The notes: a model not told the origin generated them from the sequence alone. Shown: positions 17,004 to 25,722, counted from the stretch's first letter. The stretch is DNA of 58,283 nucleotides from Gammaproteobacteria bacterium (GCA_015488885.1 WFMW01000069.1:1-58283); one strand, 5' to 3'. Numbers and translations: made by a program.

Positions 17004-17486
17004 TTAATTTCTGAAATTTGTAAACTGCAGGGGATGCTCGATATCTGCGTCTTTTAAAAATGCAATAACCGCCTGCAGGTCATCACGTTTTTTGCCGCTG
17101 ATGCGAATTTGCTCACTCTGTATGGCAGCCTGTACCTTGAACTTGTTACTTTTAATCAGCTTAACGATTTTTTTTGCTGTTTCTGTATCGATACCCTGTT
17201 TGACTGTAATCGCCTGATAGGCACGCAAACCACGTTCTTCAACGTTAGAACGATCCAGACAACGGGTATCAATACCGCGTTTTGTCAGTTTATTCACCAT
17301 GATGTCACGCATCTGTTTTAACTGAAAATCACTCTGTGCTTCAAAATTCATCACCGAATCTTTTAATTCAACTTTGGCATCACTGCCTTTAAAATCAAAC
17401 CGTGAACTTACTTCCCGGTTAATCTGATCCACGGCGTTCATTAACTCATGTTTATCCACGTCAGAAACCACGTCAAAAGAAGGCAT
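17004..17486 (-). CDS. yajQ: YajQ-family nucleotide-binding protein
   Basis: 160 aa, exactly the family size. It begins MPSFDVVSDVDKHELMNAVD, with FDFKGSDAKVEL and VKLIKSNKFKVQAAIQ, and ends DIEHPLQFTNFRN. It has two RNA-recognition-like folds. Some homologues (Xanthomonas, Pseudomonas) bind cyclic di-GMP and act with transcription factors; whether this one does cannot be told from the sequence. It is monocistronic, with its promoter in the 61-bp divergent gap to the DUF423 gene. Confidence 0.95.
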   Translation of the reverse strand: MPSFDVVSDVDKHELMNAVDQINREVSSRFDFKGSDAKVELKDSVMNFEAQSDFQLKQMRDIMVNKLTKRGIDTRCLDRSNVEERGLRAYQAITVKQGIDTETAKKIVKLIKSNKFKVQAAIQSEQIRISGKKRDDLQAVIAFLKDADIEHPLQFTNFRN

Positions 17487-17547
17487 GCAAATTCTCCACT
17501 AACACTTTAAACTGAAACCTATTATACCTGTAATTTGCAAGCTGCCT

Positions 17548-17925
17548 ATGTCAAATCGAATTATTTCTATTGCCGCCATCAATGCCTTTATTGCCATTGC
17601 TGCGGGGGCGTTTGCTGCCCACGCATTAAAACACAGCCTGAGCGCTGATTATCTGGCTGTATTTCATACTGCGGCTTATTATCAGCTGGTTCATGCCCTG
17701 GCTTTATTTGGTCTTGGCATATTAAATAAAATGCAGCCTGCAAGCTGGATTAAAACCACTGCTACGGTTATGACAGCTGGTATTATCCTGTTCAGCGGCA
17801 GCCTGTATGCGCTGGCACTTAGCGATATAAAATGGCTGGGGATGATTACCCCGTTGGGCGGGCTATGTTTTCTGTTTGCCTGGTTATATCTGGCTATTTC
17901 CATACATAAAGAAACAGCTGGTTAA
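17548..17925 (+). CDS. DUF423 (YgdD-like) membrane protein
   Basis: 125 aa, four predicted membrane helices. Family marks: IAAINAFIAIAAGAFAAHAL at the N-terminus, FHTAAYYQLVHALALFGLG and MITPLGGLCFLFAWLYLA. Function is unknown; in enterobacteria ygdD is next to rlmM, and here rlmM is about 2.3 kb away. The last five codons plus stop are duplicated directly downstream. Confidence 0.9.
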   Translation: MSNRIISIAAINAFIAIAAGAFAAHALKHSLSADYLAVFHTAAYYQLVHALALFGLGILNKMQPASWIKTTATVMTAGIILFSGSLYALALSDIKWLGMITPLGGLCFLFAWLYLAISIHKETAG

Positions 17926-17944
17926 AAAAGAAACAGCTGGTTAA
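17908..17944. repeat. 19-bp spaced duplication across the DUF423 stop codon
   Basis: AAAGAAACAGCTGGTTAA occurs at 17908-17925 (coding, with the stop) and again at 17927-17944, a 19-nt period. The second copy is in the 24-bp gap before the trmJ stop. Confidence 0.9.
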
Positions 17945-17949
17945 ATAGT

Positions 17950-18708
17950 CTATTTTTTAGCTGCTGTTCTTCGCCCCTGTATCGCCGAACAGATACCACG
18001 GAATATAGCCACTTCACGTTGTGTTGTTGCCGCACGGTTAAACAGACTTTTAATACGGCGCATCAGTTTTTCGGGATGATGGCTGCCAAAAAAACGCAAT
18101 TCGGTCAAGGTCGCATATAAATGCTGGTATAAACCATCAAGCTGGTCAGCACTGGCAGGCAGGTCATCACGATATTTAGGTTCAGATTTTACCACGGGCA
18201 TAGCCCGGTTTTTCAGCATCGTGCGACGTAACTCATAGGTCATTATCTGTATCGCTGCGGCAACATTCAGGGAACTGTAGGCAGTATCGGTGGGTATATG
18301 TACCAGTGAATTACACTGTTCCAGTTCTTTGTTGGTCAAACCACTGCGCTCACGCCCGAAAACAATCGCCACTTCACCCTCTGTAGTAGCGCCAAGACAT
18401 TTTTGTGCACAAACATCCGGGCTATTCACCTGCCAGTCTAGTGTGCGGCTACGCGCACTGGTACCTGCCACATAGATACAGCCGCGCAATGCCTGTTGCA
18501 GCGTTTCCACCACACTGGCCCGGTCGAGTACATCATCGGCACTGGCTGCACGCTGGTATGCTTCAAAACTGGGAAACCGGTTTGGCGATACCAGAACCAG
18601 TTTCGACAGCCCCATATTTTTAACGGCTCTTGCTGCGGCGCCAATATTTCCCGGATGCGCCGGATAAACCATCACGATGCGCAGCTGCTGTAATATTTCG
18701 TCTGACAT
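17950..18708 (-). CDS. trmJ: tRNA (cytidine/uridine-2'-O-)-methyltransferase TrmJ
   Basis: 252 aa, SPOUT superfamily. It 2'-O-methylates position 32 of tRNAs. Motifs: VMVYPAHPGNIGAAARAVKN, LVLVSPNRFPS, IVFGRERSGLTNKELEQCN and the knot motif SLNVAAAIQIMTYELRR. The C-terminal extension (about 165-252) is the usual TrmJ tail. It is divergent from suhB across a 99-bp gap, the arrangement common in gammaproteobacteria, where trmJ and suhB are neighbours upstream of the isc genes; no isc genes follow here. Confidence 0.95.
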   Translation of the reverse strand: MSDEILQQLRIVMVYPAHPGNIGAAARAVKNMGLSKLVLVSPNRFPSFEAYQRAASADDVLDRASVVETLQQALRGCIYVAGTSARSRTLDWQVNSPDVCAQKCLGATTEGEVAIVFGRERSGLTNKELEQCNSLVHIPTDTAYSSLNVAAAIQIMTYELRRTMLKNRAMPVVKSEPKYRDDLPASADQLDGLYQHLYATLTELRFFGSHHPEKLMRRIKSLFNRAATTQREVAIFRGICSAIQGRRTAAKK

Positions 18709-18807
18709 GGTATTTTCTCATGTTTCAAGGTGGCTATTCTGCTATGCTATGCGCCGAATTAAAACTGTTCTGTAGAAAATTATTCAACCCGGAAAATTAT
18801 ACAAACC

Positions 18808-19620
18808 ATGTTAACCCAACCCATGCTGAATATCGCCGTAAAAGCGGCGCGCGCTGCCGGAAATATCATTGTTCGCCATATGGACAGGCTCGACCGTTTA
18901 AAAGTAACCACCAAACAGAATAATGATTTTGTCAGCAATGTTGATTATCAGTCGGAACAGGCGATTATTGACATCTTAAAATACGCCTACCCCGATCATG
19001 GCATTTTAGCTGAGGAAAGTGGCAAGCAGGATGAGGCCGCCGACTTCCAGTGGATTATCGACCCTCTTGATGGTACCACCAACTACCTGCACGGCTTTCC
19101 GCAATTTGCTGTTTCGATTGCATTAAAACATAAAAACCGGCTTGAAGTCGGCGTTATTTATGACCCGATTGCTCAGGAACTGTTTACCGCCTCTCGGGGT
19201 AATGGCGCGACCTTAAATGGTAAAAAAATTCGCGTTACCACGCATAAAGGACTGCATAACGCTTTACTTGGTACCGGTTTCCCCTATTACGATCAGAGTT
19301 ATCTGGATACCTACCTGGAAACCATGAAAGCACTGATGCAGAAAACCGCTGGCCTGCGCCGCCCCGGCTCCGCCGCACTCGACCTCGCCTGGCTGGCTGC
19401 CGGACGTATTGACGGCTTCTGGGAATTTAATCTGCAAGCCTGGGACATTGCTGCCGGCGCACTGATTGTGCGCGAAGCCGGTGGCATTGTCAGTGATTTC
19501 AACAATCAGGATAGCTATCTGGAAAGTGGTGATATTATTGCCGCAGCCCCTAAAGTTTTCCCGGAAATGATGCAGATTATTCAGGCTAAAGTGAAAGATA
19601 GCGCCTATATGCAACGCTAA
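18808..19620 (+). CDS. suhB: Inositol-1-monophosphatase family protein SuhB
   Basis: 270 aa. Mg-dependent phosphatase fold with AILAEESG-type metal loop (GILAEESG), the signature DPLDGTTNYLHGFPQFAVSI and the C-terminal WDIAAGALIVREAGG. In E. coli SuhB also binds NusA and takes part in rRNA antitermination; inositol phosphate hydrolysis may be secondary. Convergent with ibaG, with a 27-bp gap. Confidence 0.95.
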   Translation: MLTQPMLNIAVKAARAAGNIIVRHMDRLDRLKVTTKQNNDFVSNVDYQSEQAIIDILKYAYPDHGILAEESGKQDEAADFQWIIDPLDGTTNYLHGFPQFAVSIALKHKNRLEVGVIYDPIAQELFTASRGNGATLNGKKIRVTTHKGLHNALLGTGFPYYDQSYLDTYLETMKALMQKTAGLRRPGSAALDLAWLAAGRIDGFWEFNLQAWDIAAGALIVREAGGIVSDFNNQDSYLESGDIIAAAPKVFPEMMQIIQAKVKDSAYMQR

Positions 19621-19647
19621 CGGTATCGGCATCATTGATTCATGCCT

Positions 19648-19887
19648 TCAGTTTTGCTTCTCCCACTCTGCCCGGGTATAAGCTTTAATTGTCAGGGCAT
19701 GTATGGCACCGCTCTGGATATAATCATTCAACAGGGCATAAACCATTTTCTGCTCGGCTACCATACTCATGCCGTCAAAGATATCGGCAATAACCGTTGC
19801 CGTGTACTTGCTACCATCAGCAGTCACCATGGCCTCACTGCCATCAATACCCGATTCAATAATACGTTTAACTTCTTCAGTGCGCAT
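19648..19887 (-). CDS. ibaG: BolA/IbaG-family protein
   Basis: 79 aa, the IbaG (YrbA) size. Motifs: ADGSKYTATVIADIFDGMSM, VYALLNDYIQSGAIHALTIK and AYTRAEWEKQ. BolA-like proteins bind [2Fe-2S] clusters together with monothiol glutaredoxins. In many gammaproteobacteria ibaG sits before murA; here it is alone, with a MITE-like element in its upstream region. Confidence 0.9.
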   Translation of the reverse strand: MRTEEVKRIIESGIDGSEAMVTADGSKYTATVIADIFDGMSMVAEQKMVYALLNDYIQSGAIHALTIKAYTRAEWEKQN

Positions 19888-19906
19888 AATACTCTCAGTC
19901 CTGTTT

Positions 19907-20115
19907 CAAAATAGGTAACTACTCAGTGAGCAGTCAAAGGTAACAGTAACTACTCAGATGGCCGCTGAGATTTTTTCCAAAAACTGCATAGCGGGTAACG
20001 GATACATAGTGTATTTTTCTAATATACCAGTATTTATTAGTATATTCATTATATTAAGCCATATTTATAGCGTTCCCATGAAATATTCGGGTTAGCTGAG
20101 TAGTTACCAAAATAG
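19907..20115. mobile_element. 193-bp MITE-like element with 8-bp target-site duplication
   Basis: The element 19915-20107 begins GTAACTACTCAG and ends with its exact inverse CTGAGTAGTTAC. It is flanked on both sides by the 8-bp direct repeat CAAAATAG (19907-19914 and 20108-20115). A second direct copy of GTAACTACTCAG lies at 19946-19957. The interior 19958-20094 is about 137 bp homologous to the right half of the element at 30109-30254. It has no ORF, so it is non-autonomous. An 8-bp duplication with GTAA ends would fit an IS66-type transposase among others, but no transposase is in the window. It fills the ibaG-rlmM gap and separates their promoters. Confidence 0.75.
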
Positions 20116-20189
20116 ATGTGGTAAAAGACATTATAATAACGCTTCTGTCTTTTTTTAACACCATAGTTTTTACATGATTATCGATCTGT

Positions 20190-21245
20190 ATGTTTAAAAG
20201 AATTCTGCTTATGTGCCGCCCGGGGTTTGAGAAGGAATGCGCCGGAGAAATCATTCAGATTGCTAACAGGCAAGTATCCTCAACCTATATTCAGGCCAGA
20301 GAAAATAGTGGCATCGTCTATCTCGTCAGCCATTCAAACGCTGAAATCACCGGGTTAATCCACACGGTTGTATTCAAACAGCTGGTGTTTAGCCGACAAT
20401 GGATAATGACCACGGATAAAGCGCTTTCACTGCCGGACAACAACCGTCTGCCGGCTATTTTAAACACGATTAAAAAATTCGATTGTCATGTTCAGGCGAT
20501 TGAAATGGATTATGCTGACACCAATGAAGGCAAGGCCTTGAATAAATTTTGCCGCCAGTTTAAACCTCATCTGCTCGAAGCATTACAACAGCACCATTTG
20601 CTGAACGATCACGCCCCCTGGCGGCTACATCTGTTTTTTCATCACTCACAACAGGTTGATATTGGCCTCTCGCCTGTTGCCAACAGTGCGCAGCATGCCA
20701 TGGGTATTCTGCGCCTGAAAATGCCTGCTGCCGCACCCAGTCGTTCCACCTTAAAGCTGGAAGAGGCGATTCACTGGTTTTTATCTCCCGCCCGGCAGCA
20801 GAAATTACTGGTCCCCGGTATGCATGCGGTTGATCTCGGTGCCGCCCCCGGTGGCTGGAGCTGGCAACTGGTACAACGTGGCTGTCTGGTCACCGCCATT
20901 GATAACGGTCCGATGCAGGATGCGTTAATGCATACCGGCATGGTTGAACACCTGCAAACCGATGCTTTTACTTATGCACCGGCAAAAAAAGTGGACTGGC
21001 TGGTGTGTGATATGGCCGAACGCCCTTTGCATGTCAGCCGTTTGATCGCCCGCTGGTTTAACCAGCAACAATGCAGTCACGCCATTTTTAATCTCAAATT
21101 ACCCATGAAAAAACGTCTTGCCTGTGTGCAGGAATGCCTGGCTTTACTGGACAAAAGCCTGTCAAGTGCGAAAATCTCCTACTATATACAGGCCAAACAG
21201 CTTTATCATGACCGTGAAGAAATTACGGTTTGTATCATAACGTGA
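20190..21245 (+). CDS. rlmM: 23S rRNA (cytidine2498-2'-O)-methyltransferase RlmM
   Basis: 351 aa. N-terminal THUMP-like domain (LLMCRPGFEKECAGEI at the start), then a Rossmann methyltransferase domain: VDLGAAPGGWSWQLVQRG (SAM site), VTAIDNGPM, VDWLVCDMAERPLHVSRLIA and NLKLPMKKR (catalytic Lys region). Length and motifs are those of RlmM (YgdE). It is monocistronic. The following 21246-21484 holds no ORF; only a weak inverted repeat (TGTTCTA / TAGAACA) is seen there. Confidence 0.96.
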   Translation: MFKRILLMCRPGFEKECAGEIIQIANRQVSSTYIQARENSGIVYLVSHSNAEITGLIHTVVFKQLVFSRQWIMTTDKALSLPDNNRLPAILNTIKKFDCHVQAIEMDYADTNEGKALNKFCRQFKPHLLEALQQHHLLNDHAPWRLHLFFHHSQQVDIGLSPVANSAQHAMGILRLKMPAAAPSRSTLKLEEAIHWFLSPARQQKLLVPGMHAVDLGAAPGGWSWQLVQRGCLVTAIDNGPMQDALMHTGMVEHLQTDAFTYAPAKKVDWLVCDMAERPLHVSRLIARWFNQQQCSHAIFNLKLPMKKRLACVQECLALLDKSLSSAKISYYIQAKQLYHDREEITVCIIT

Positions 21246-21538
21246 GAGAAAATCCAATATTGTTCTAAATCAGCGCCATATCCATACAACATAAAAATCA
21301 TATAGAACAGTTGCTTACGAGTTAAAACATGTCAACTTGAATATTTAACGCATAATACGATGATTTTATACAGAAATTCAGTAGAATCAGACTATAACAG
21401 ATAAAGCTTGAACCTGAATTCGTGATTTGATAACGGAATCAGGGCTACAAGTTATTATTAATTATTCACTACATTCAGGGTTTTATTATTCAGATTCGTC
21501 AATCTCTTTGCCAACCATTATTATTATCACTTATCGCG

Positions 21539-22924
21539 GTGATAATGAGTGTTGTATTAGCATTTAAAATTATTCCTGCATTCAACAGCAAAAATTTGCT
21601 GGAACAGATTAAGGATAATGGCGAACTTATTGTTATTACCCGTAATAGCCCAACTACCTATTACCAGAATGCAGCCGGCCCTGCCGGACTTGAGTATGAA
21701 CTGGCAAAAATGTTTGCTGACCAACTTGGTGTGAGGTTAAAACTGAAAGTTGCTAACACACTTGATGATTTACTCGATCAGTTACGCAGTGGGCAGGTTA
21801 ATATTGCTGCCGCCGGCCTGACCATTACCAAAGCACGTGAGAAAAACTTTCTGTTTGGCCCAACTTATAAGGAGGTGACCGAACAACTCATTTATAATGC
21901 ATCCCAACCCCGGCCAAAAAATTTAGCCTCTCTGGGAAATGGCCTGCTTGAAATTGTTGCTCACTCAAGTCATGAAGAACGTCTTCAGTATCTTAAGAAA
22001 GTTATTCCAGATCTCAGCTGGAAGGAAAACCACCAACAGGATAGTGATGAACTATTACAGCTGGTTTCAGACGGCATGATTGATTATACCATTGCAGACT
22101 CAAATGAATTTGCACTCAATCAAGCCTATTACCTTAACCTTCGAGTCGCATTTGATATCAGCGAACCTGAACCACTTGCCTGGGCGCTACATAAAACGAA
22201 TGATGACAGCCTGTTACTGGCAGTGCAGAAATTCTTTCATAAAATAAAACATGATGGCGAGCTAGCCAGGATTATTGAACGCAATTATGGTCATGCCGAG
22301 GAATTTGATTATGTTGGCACAAAAGTTTTCCGACGGCATATAAAAACACGACTACCAACCTACGAGAACACATTCCAGTCAGCAGCAAAAAAATACGGGC
22401 TCGACTGGCATCTACTTGCTGCTATCGGTTATCAGGAATCACACTGGAATAAAACCGCCCGGTCACCAACCGGGGTACGCGGCATTATGATGTTAACCTT
22501 AAAAACCGCGCATGAACTGGGTATAAAAAACCGTCTGAAACCAGCGGATAGCATTGCAGGTGGCGCAAAATACTTCAGCCAGATTCTAAAAAAAATGGAT
22601 AAAAATATTCCCCAGCCTGATCGTTTATGGATGGCACTTGCCGCCTATAACGTTGGTTATAGTCATCTTAAAGATGCAAGAAAAATTACCCTATTAAGGC
22701 ACGAAGACCCAAACAGCTGGTATGATGTAAAGAAAAACCTGCCTTTACTGGCACAGAAAAAATGGTATAAAAAAACGCGTTCTGGTTATGCCAGAGGCTG
22801 GGAACCAGTACGATACGTAGAGAATATTCGTAGTTATTATGATTTGCTTAAATGGGTGGATGAAGCGGATAACAGGACAGTAACGATACCCGCTGAATTT
22901 TTAAAAACCCCCGGCAGTTTATAA
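21539..22924 (+). CDS. mltF: Membrane-bound lytic murein transglycosylase F
   Basis: 461 aa from GTG 21539. Domains: N-terminal membrane segment; SBP_bac_3-like domain about 25-260 (GELIVITRNSPTTYY, GPAGLEYELAKMFADQLGV, GLTITKAREKNFLFGPTY); lytic transglycosylase domain about 285-440 with catalytic Glu in AAIGYQESHWN, then SPTGVRGIMMLTLKTAHELG and ALAAYNVGYSH. It cleaves peptidoglycan glycan strands to 1,6-anhydro ends. The frame stays open upstream: codons from 21485 encode LLLSLIAVIMSVVLAF, which would complete the membrane helix, with AGGG at 21477-21480. The only start-like codons there are ATT (21485, 21488), so the true start may be non-canonical. Confidence 0.93.
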   Translation: MIMSVVLAFKIIPAFNSKNLLEQIKDNGELIVITRNSPTTYYQNAAGPAGLEYELAKMFADQLGVRLKLKVANTLDDLLDQLRSGQVNIAAAGLTITKAREKNFLFGPTYKEVTEQLIYNASQPRPKNLASLGNGLLEIVAHSSHEERLQYLKKVIPDLSWKENHQQDSDELLQLVSDGMIDYTIADSNEFALNQAYYLNLRVAFDISEPEPLAWALHKTNDDSLLLAVQKFFHKIKHDGELARIIERNYGHAEEFDYVGTKVFRRHIKTRLPTYENTFQSAAKKYGLDWHLLAAIGYQESHWNKTARSPTGVRGIMMLTLKTAHELGIKNRLKPADSIAGGAKYFSQILKKMDKNIPQPDRLWMALAAYNVGYSHLKDARKITLLRHEDPNSWYDVKKNLPLLAQKKWYKKTRSGYARGWEPVRYVENIRSYYDLLKWVDEADNRTVTIPAEFLKTPGSL

Positions 22925-22949
22925 GCCTGCATTTATATTTCGACATTTT

Positions 22950-22998
22950 ATCAATTTTTATTTATCAATTTTTATTTATCAATTTTTATTTATCAATT
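22950..22998. repeat. 14-bp tandem repeat, three and a half copies
   Basis: ATCAATTTTTATTT is repeated three times, followed by ATCAATT, between the convergent mltF and cheR-like genes. The units are identical, which suggests recent slippage. Confidence 0.95.
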
Positions 22999-23035
22999 CC
23001 TGGTTTGTAAACCTATGCATAAAACGGCTTAATCT

Positions 23036-23878
23036 TTACGTTTTTCGCCGGTAAAACACCCCGTCAGCATGGCCAACATACTCAAAATCAGCGGCATTAA
23101 TCGTCTCATCATCAGCAACCATTAAAATACCTGATGGTGATAACTGACTGGCAAATTGATTTAATATTCTGGCACGATCAACCGGTGAAAAATAAACCAG
23201 AATTTCTGGCGCGATAATTATATTAATCGGCCCCATCTGTTTGCAATGTTCATGTAGATCACAGTGACTGAATTTCACCCTGTCACGAATTTTCTTTTTA
23301 ATTTGATAAACATCGCCACTCTCCTCACCAAATTCATCATTTAGATCATCACGCTTCGCAAAATACATTGATAGCATATCCTGTGGTACCCCCTGCATTC
23401 GCCTGATCGGGTAACAGCCGTTTTCTGCCTGCTCAAGTATTTCATCCGAAATGTCAGTCGCCATAATGGAAAATGACTTTTGCTGGTAATTATTACGATT
23501 GTATTCTGCAATATCAATTGCAACACTGTAGGCTAACGAACCGTCACCACAACCAACCACCCAGATTTGGGTTTCACCTACTACATTGTCCAGTAAATAA
23601 TTCTGTAATAAACGTGAAATCGCAGAATAACGAAACCAGTTAGTGTCGCCAACAGTAATAGCCGAAAGGATAGCGGCGTTTAATCGATTAATATTGCTAC
23701 GGCGCAATTTTTCTGCCAGATCGATAACAGAATCCAGCTCAAATGCCTGCATCACCCGGTTGAGTTTTGCCAGAATGGATAATCTTTGCTCTTCAGTGAT
23801 AACGACACCGAGAATATCCTGGAATGCCAGAGATAGTGTTTGATAATCTTCTATTTCTTTTGCAACAGCAGATGACAT
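23036..23878 (-). CDS. CheR-like protein methyltransferase, divergent and orphan
   Basis: 280 aa from ATG 23878, which has AGGA 9-10 nt upstream; a longer reading to 23923 would translate the upstream tandem repeat and is unlikely. N-terminal CheR helical domain (LAFQDILGVVITEEQRLSIL), then GDTNWFRYSAISRLLQNYLL (canonical TNFFR is TNWFR here) and SAM site WVVGCGDGSLAYSVAIDIAE, then MATDISDEILEQAENGCYP and IIAPEILVYFSPVDRARILN (canonical RNVxIYF is APEILVYF). It should methylate glutamates of chemoreceptors, but no chemotaxis gene is nearby and two signature motifs deviate. It may serve a distant Che/Chp array. Confidence 0.8.
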   Translation of the reverse strand: MSSAVAKEIEDYQTLSLAFQDILGVVITEEQRLSILAKLNRVMQAFELDSVIDLAEKLRRSNINRLNAAILSAITVGDTNWFRYSAISRLLQNYLLDNVVGETQIWVVGCGDGSLAYSVAIDIAEYNRNNYQQKSFSIMATDISDEILEQAENGCYPIRRMQGVPQDMLSMYFAKRDDLNDEFGEESGDVYQIKKKIRDRVKFSHCDLHEHCKQMGPINIIIAPEILVYFSPVDRARILNQFASQLSPSGILMVADDETINAADFEYVGHADGVFYRRKT

Positions 23879-23900
23879 AATTAAATCCTGATGAATGGAC

Positions 23901-23947
23901 CAATAAATAAATAAATCAACCAATAAATAAATAAATCAACCAATAAA
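23901..23947. repeat. 20-bp tandem duplication upstream of the cheR-like gene
   Basis: CAATAAATAAATAAATCAAC occurs twice head to tail, followed by CAATAAA. It sits 23 bp upstream of the cheR-like start, presumably within its promoter or leader. Confidence 0.95.
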
Positions 23948-24000
23948 CTTCTACAAGCATAGAATGAAATTTAAAGAATGCAATTATCTACATGTTTTTA

Positions 24001-24043
24001 TTATATATTTATGTATTATGTATTATATATTTATGTATTATGG
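24001..24043. repeat. 22-bp tandem duplication across the recO stop
   Basis: A 22-bp AT-only-plus-G unit beginning TTATATATTTATGTATTATG is repeated almost completely; the second copy runs through the recO stop codon at 24038-24040. Confidence 0.9.
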
Positions 24044-24814
24044 CGTTAAAAACAGCTCACGACTTTTAAGTGGCCGACCACCAAGGTGAGTATGAATGAT
24101 GTATCGCATCAAATGTTTGAGCTGTTGCAGCTGCTGCCTGTCTCGCTGAATAAGCGCGTAATCTTCCTTCAATAAAGCCAGCAGGGTACGCCCCTGAATA
24201 AACGGTGACGATATTGAATAAACCGGTTTGCTTTCCTGTTTTGTTATTCTGCCGACTGTTGGCTGATTCACCTTTAATTCATTACAGGCGACCGGGCCAT
24301 GTTCAACATAATAGTGATAGTTTTGCGCGGCCAGTATTTTTTTTCCACTGTCTGCATCATGTTCCAGTTGCAGACCAAAACCAAGTAAGGCAAGCATTTT
24401 TATCTCAAATTTACGTAGTTCAATTTCAATCTGCGTGGAGTTTTGCAGTGCATAAAGACATTGATGATAATAATCAAAAATCCCGGACTGAACATCATGT
24501 TTGTGTACTAAATAGATTAACAGCTCATTGATATACATTGCTGATAATAATGACTGCCTGGGTAAAACAGGTGGTTTTATATCAGCACGTTCAACGGTTC
24601 TTAAATAAGGCATACTCCCTTTACCCTGCCAGCCGAGCAGGAGTGGAGAAAACAACTGTAAATGACCGGAAATTCTGGATTTTGATCCACGACTGCCACG
24701 AGACATCAGCGACAAACGACCATGATCGCGGCTAAAAACCTCGATAATCTGACTGGTTTCACGATAAAAGCGTTTATGCAGAATATAAGCCAACTGAGTA
24801 TTGACCTGCGACAT
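24038..24814 (-). CDS. recO: DNA repair protein RecO
   Basis: 258 aa. N-terminal OB fold (AYILHKRFYRETSQIIEVFS ... HGRLSLMSRGSRGSKS), PLLLGWQGKGSMPYLRTVE, then helical domain with INELLIYLVHKHD and FEIKMLALLGFGLQLEHD. It anneals ssDNA and loads RecA with RecR in the RecFOR pathway. It is the last gene of the lepA-lepB-rnc-era-recO block with an 8-bp gap after era. The pdxJ gene that often follows is absent; a cheR-like gene is there instead. Confidence 0.95.
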   Translation of the reverse strand: MSQVNTQLAYILHKRFYRETSQIIEVFSRDHGRLSLMSRGSRGSKSRISGHLQLFSPLLLGWQGKGSMPYLRTVERADIKPPVLPRQSLLSAMYINELLIYLVHKHDVQSGIFDYYHQCLYALQNSTQIEIELRKFEIKMLALLGFGLQLEHDADSGKKILAAQNYHYYVEHGPVACNELKVNQPTVGRITKQESKPVYSISSPFIQGRTLLALLKEDYALIQRDRQQLQQLKHLMRYIIHTHLGGRPLKSRELFLTP

Positions 24815-24822
24815 AAGATAAC

Positions 24823-25719
24823 CTACTCGCTATAACCCAAACCACGCAGTGCCCGTTCATCGTTCGACCAGCCTTCCCTGACTTTTACCCACAGATTAAG
24901 ATAAACTTTTGTATGGATCATCGTTGTAATATCTTTTCTTGCTGAACTTCCAATTTTTTTCAAACGTTCGCCTTTTCGACCGATAATAATGGATTTTTGT
25001 CCTTCTGTTTCCACAAAAATCGTAGCATGAATATGAACAATATCGGTAGATTCCTGGTAACGATCAATCACCACGGTTGATGTATAAGGCAGCTCCTGAC
25101 CGAGTTCACGCACCAGCTTTTCGCGGATAATTTCTGCAGCAAGAAACCGCATACTCCGATCAGTAATTTGATCATCAGCATAAAAATGCGCTGACTTCGG
25201 TAACAGGGAAAATACTGCCTGCTCAAGTTGATCGAGATTAATGTTGTTTAATGCAGACACTGGAATGACAGAGTGAAATGGATACTGCGTTTTCAGGCGA
25301 TCAATATAAGGTAAAAGATCATTCTTATTTTTCAGTCGATCAATTTTATTAACCAGTAAAATAACCGGTACAGACAGATGCTCGAACAGTTTGAGCACCA
25401 CAGCATCTTCCTCAGTCCACTGCTTTGCCTGCACCACAAACAGAACCACATCGACATCATTGAGTACTGATGTGGCTGCCCGGTTCATATATTTATTGAT
25501 TGCGCTACTACGTTGCTGATGAATACCCGGCGTATCAACATAAATAGCCTGATCCTGTGCAACTGTTTTTACCCCCAGAATCTGGTGGCGTGTGGTTTGC
25601 GGTTTCCTGGAAGTGATACTCAACTTCATTCCCAGAATATGATTCAGTAATGTTGATTTCCCAACATTAGGGCGACCTACAATAGCGATATAACCACAAT
25701 GTTCCGGTTTCTTTTTCAT
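24823..25719 (-). CDS. era: GTPase Era
   Basis: 298 aa. G1 GRPNVGKSTLLN, G2 region TSRKPQTTRHQILG, G3 DTPGIH, G4 VNKIDR and G5 SALN lie in the N-terminal GTPase domain. The C-terminal KH domain contains ETEGQKSIIIGRKGERLKKI and ends WVKVREGWSNDERALRGLGY. It binds the 3' end of 16S rRNA and is needed for 30S maturation. 3-bp gap to rnc. Confidence 0.98.
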   Translation of the reverse strand: MKKKPEHCGYIAIVGRPNVGKSTLLNHILGMKLSITSRKPQTTRHQILGVKTVAQDQAIYVDTPGIHQQRSSAINKYMNRAATSVLNDVDVVLFVVQAKQWTEEDAVVLKLFEHLSVPVILLVNKIDRLKNKNDLLPYIDRLKTQYPFHSVIPVSALNNINLDQLEQAVFSLLPKSAHFYADDQITDRSMRFLAAEIIREKLVRELGQELPYTSTVVIDRYQESTDIVHIHATIFVETEGQKSIIIGRKGERLKKIGSSARKDITTMIHTKVYLNLWVKVREGWSNDERALRGLGYSE

Positions 25720-25722
25720 CCT

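Noticed and set aside
21246-21484. Inverted repeat TGTTCTA / TAGAACA and a possible small RNA after rlmM
   Set aside because: Arms are only 7 bp, about 40 nt apart, with no T-run; no sign of a gene or RNA was found.
22950-22998. Possible CRISPR-like repeat
   Set aside because: Units are 14 bp, contiguous and without spacers; it is a simple tandem repeat.
23879-23923. N-terminal extension of the cheR-like protein (MVDLFIYWSIHQDLI)
   Set aside because: It is translated tandem-repeat sequence; ATG 23878 has a good Shine-Dalgarno and starts the CheR domain.
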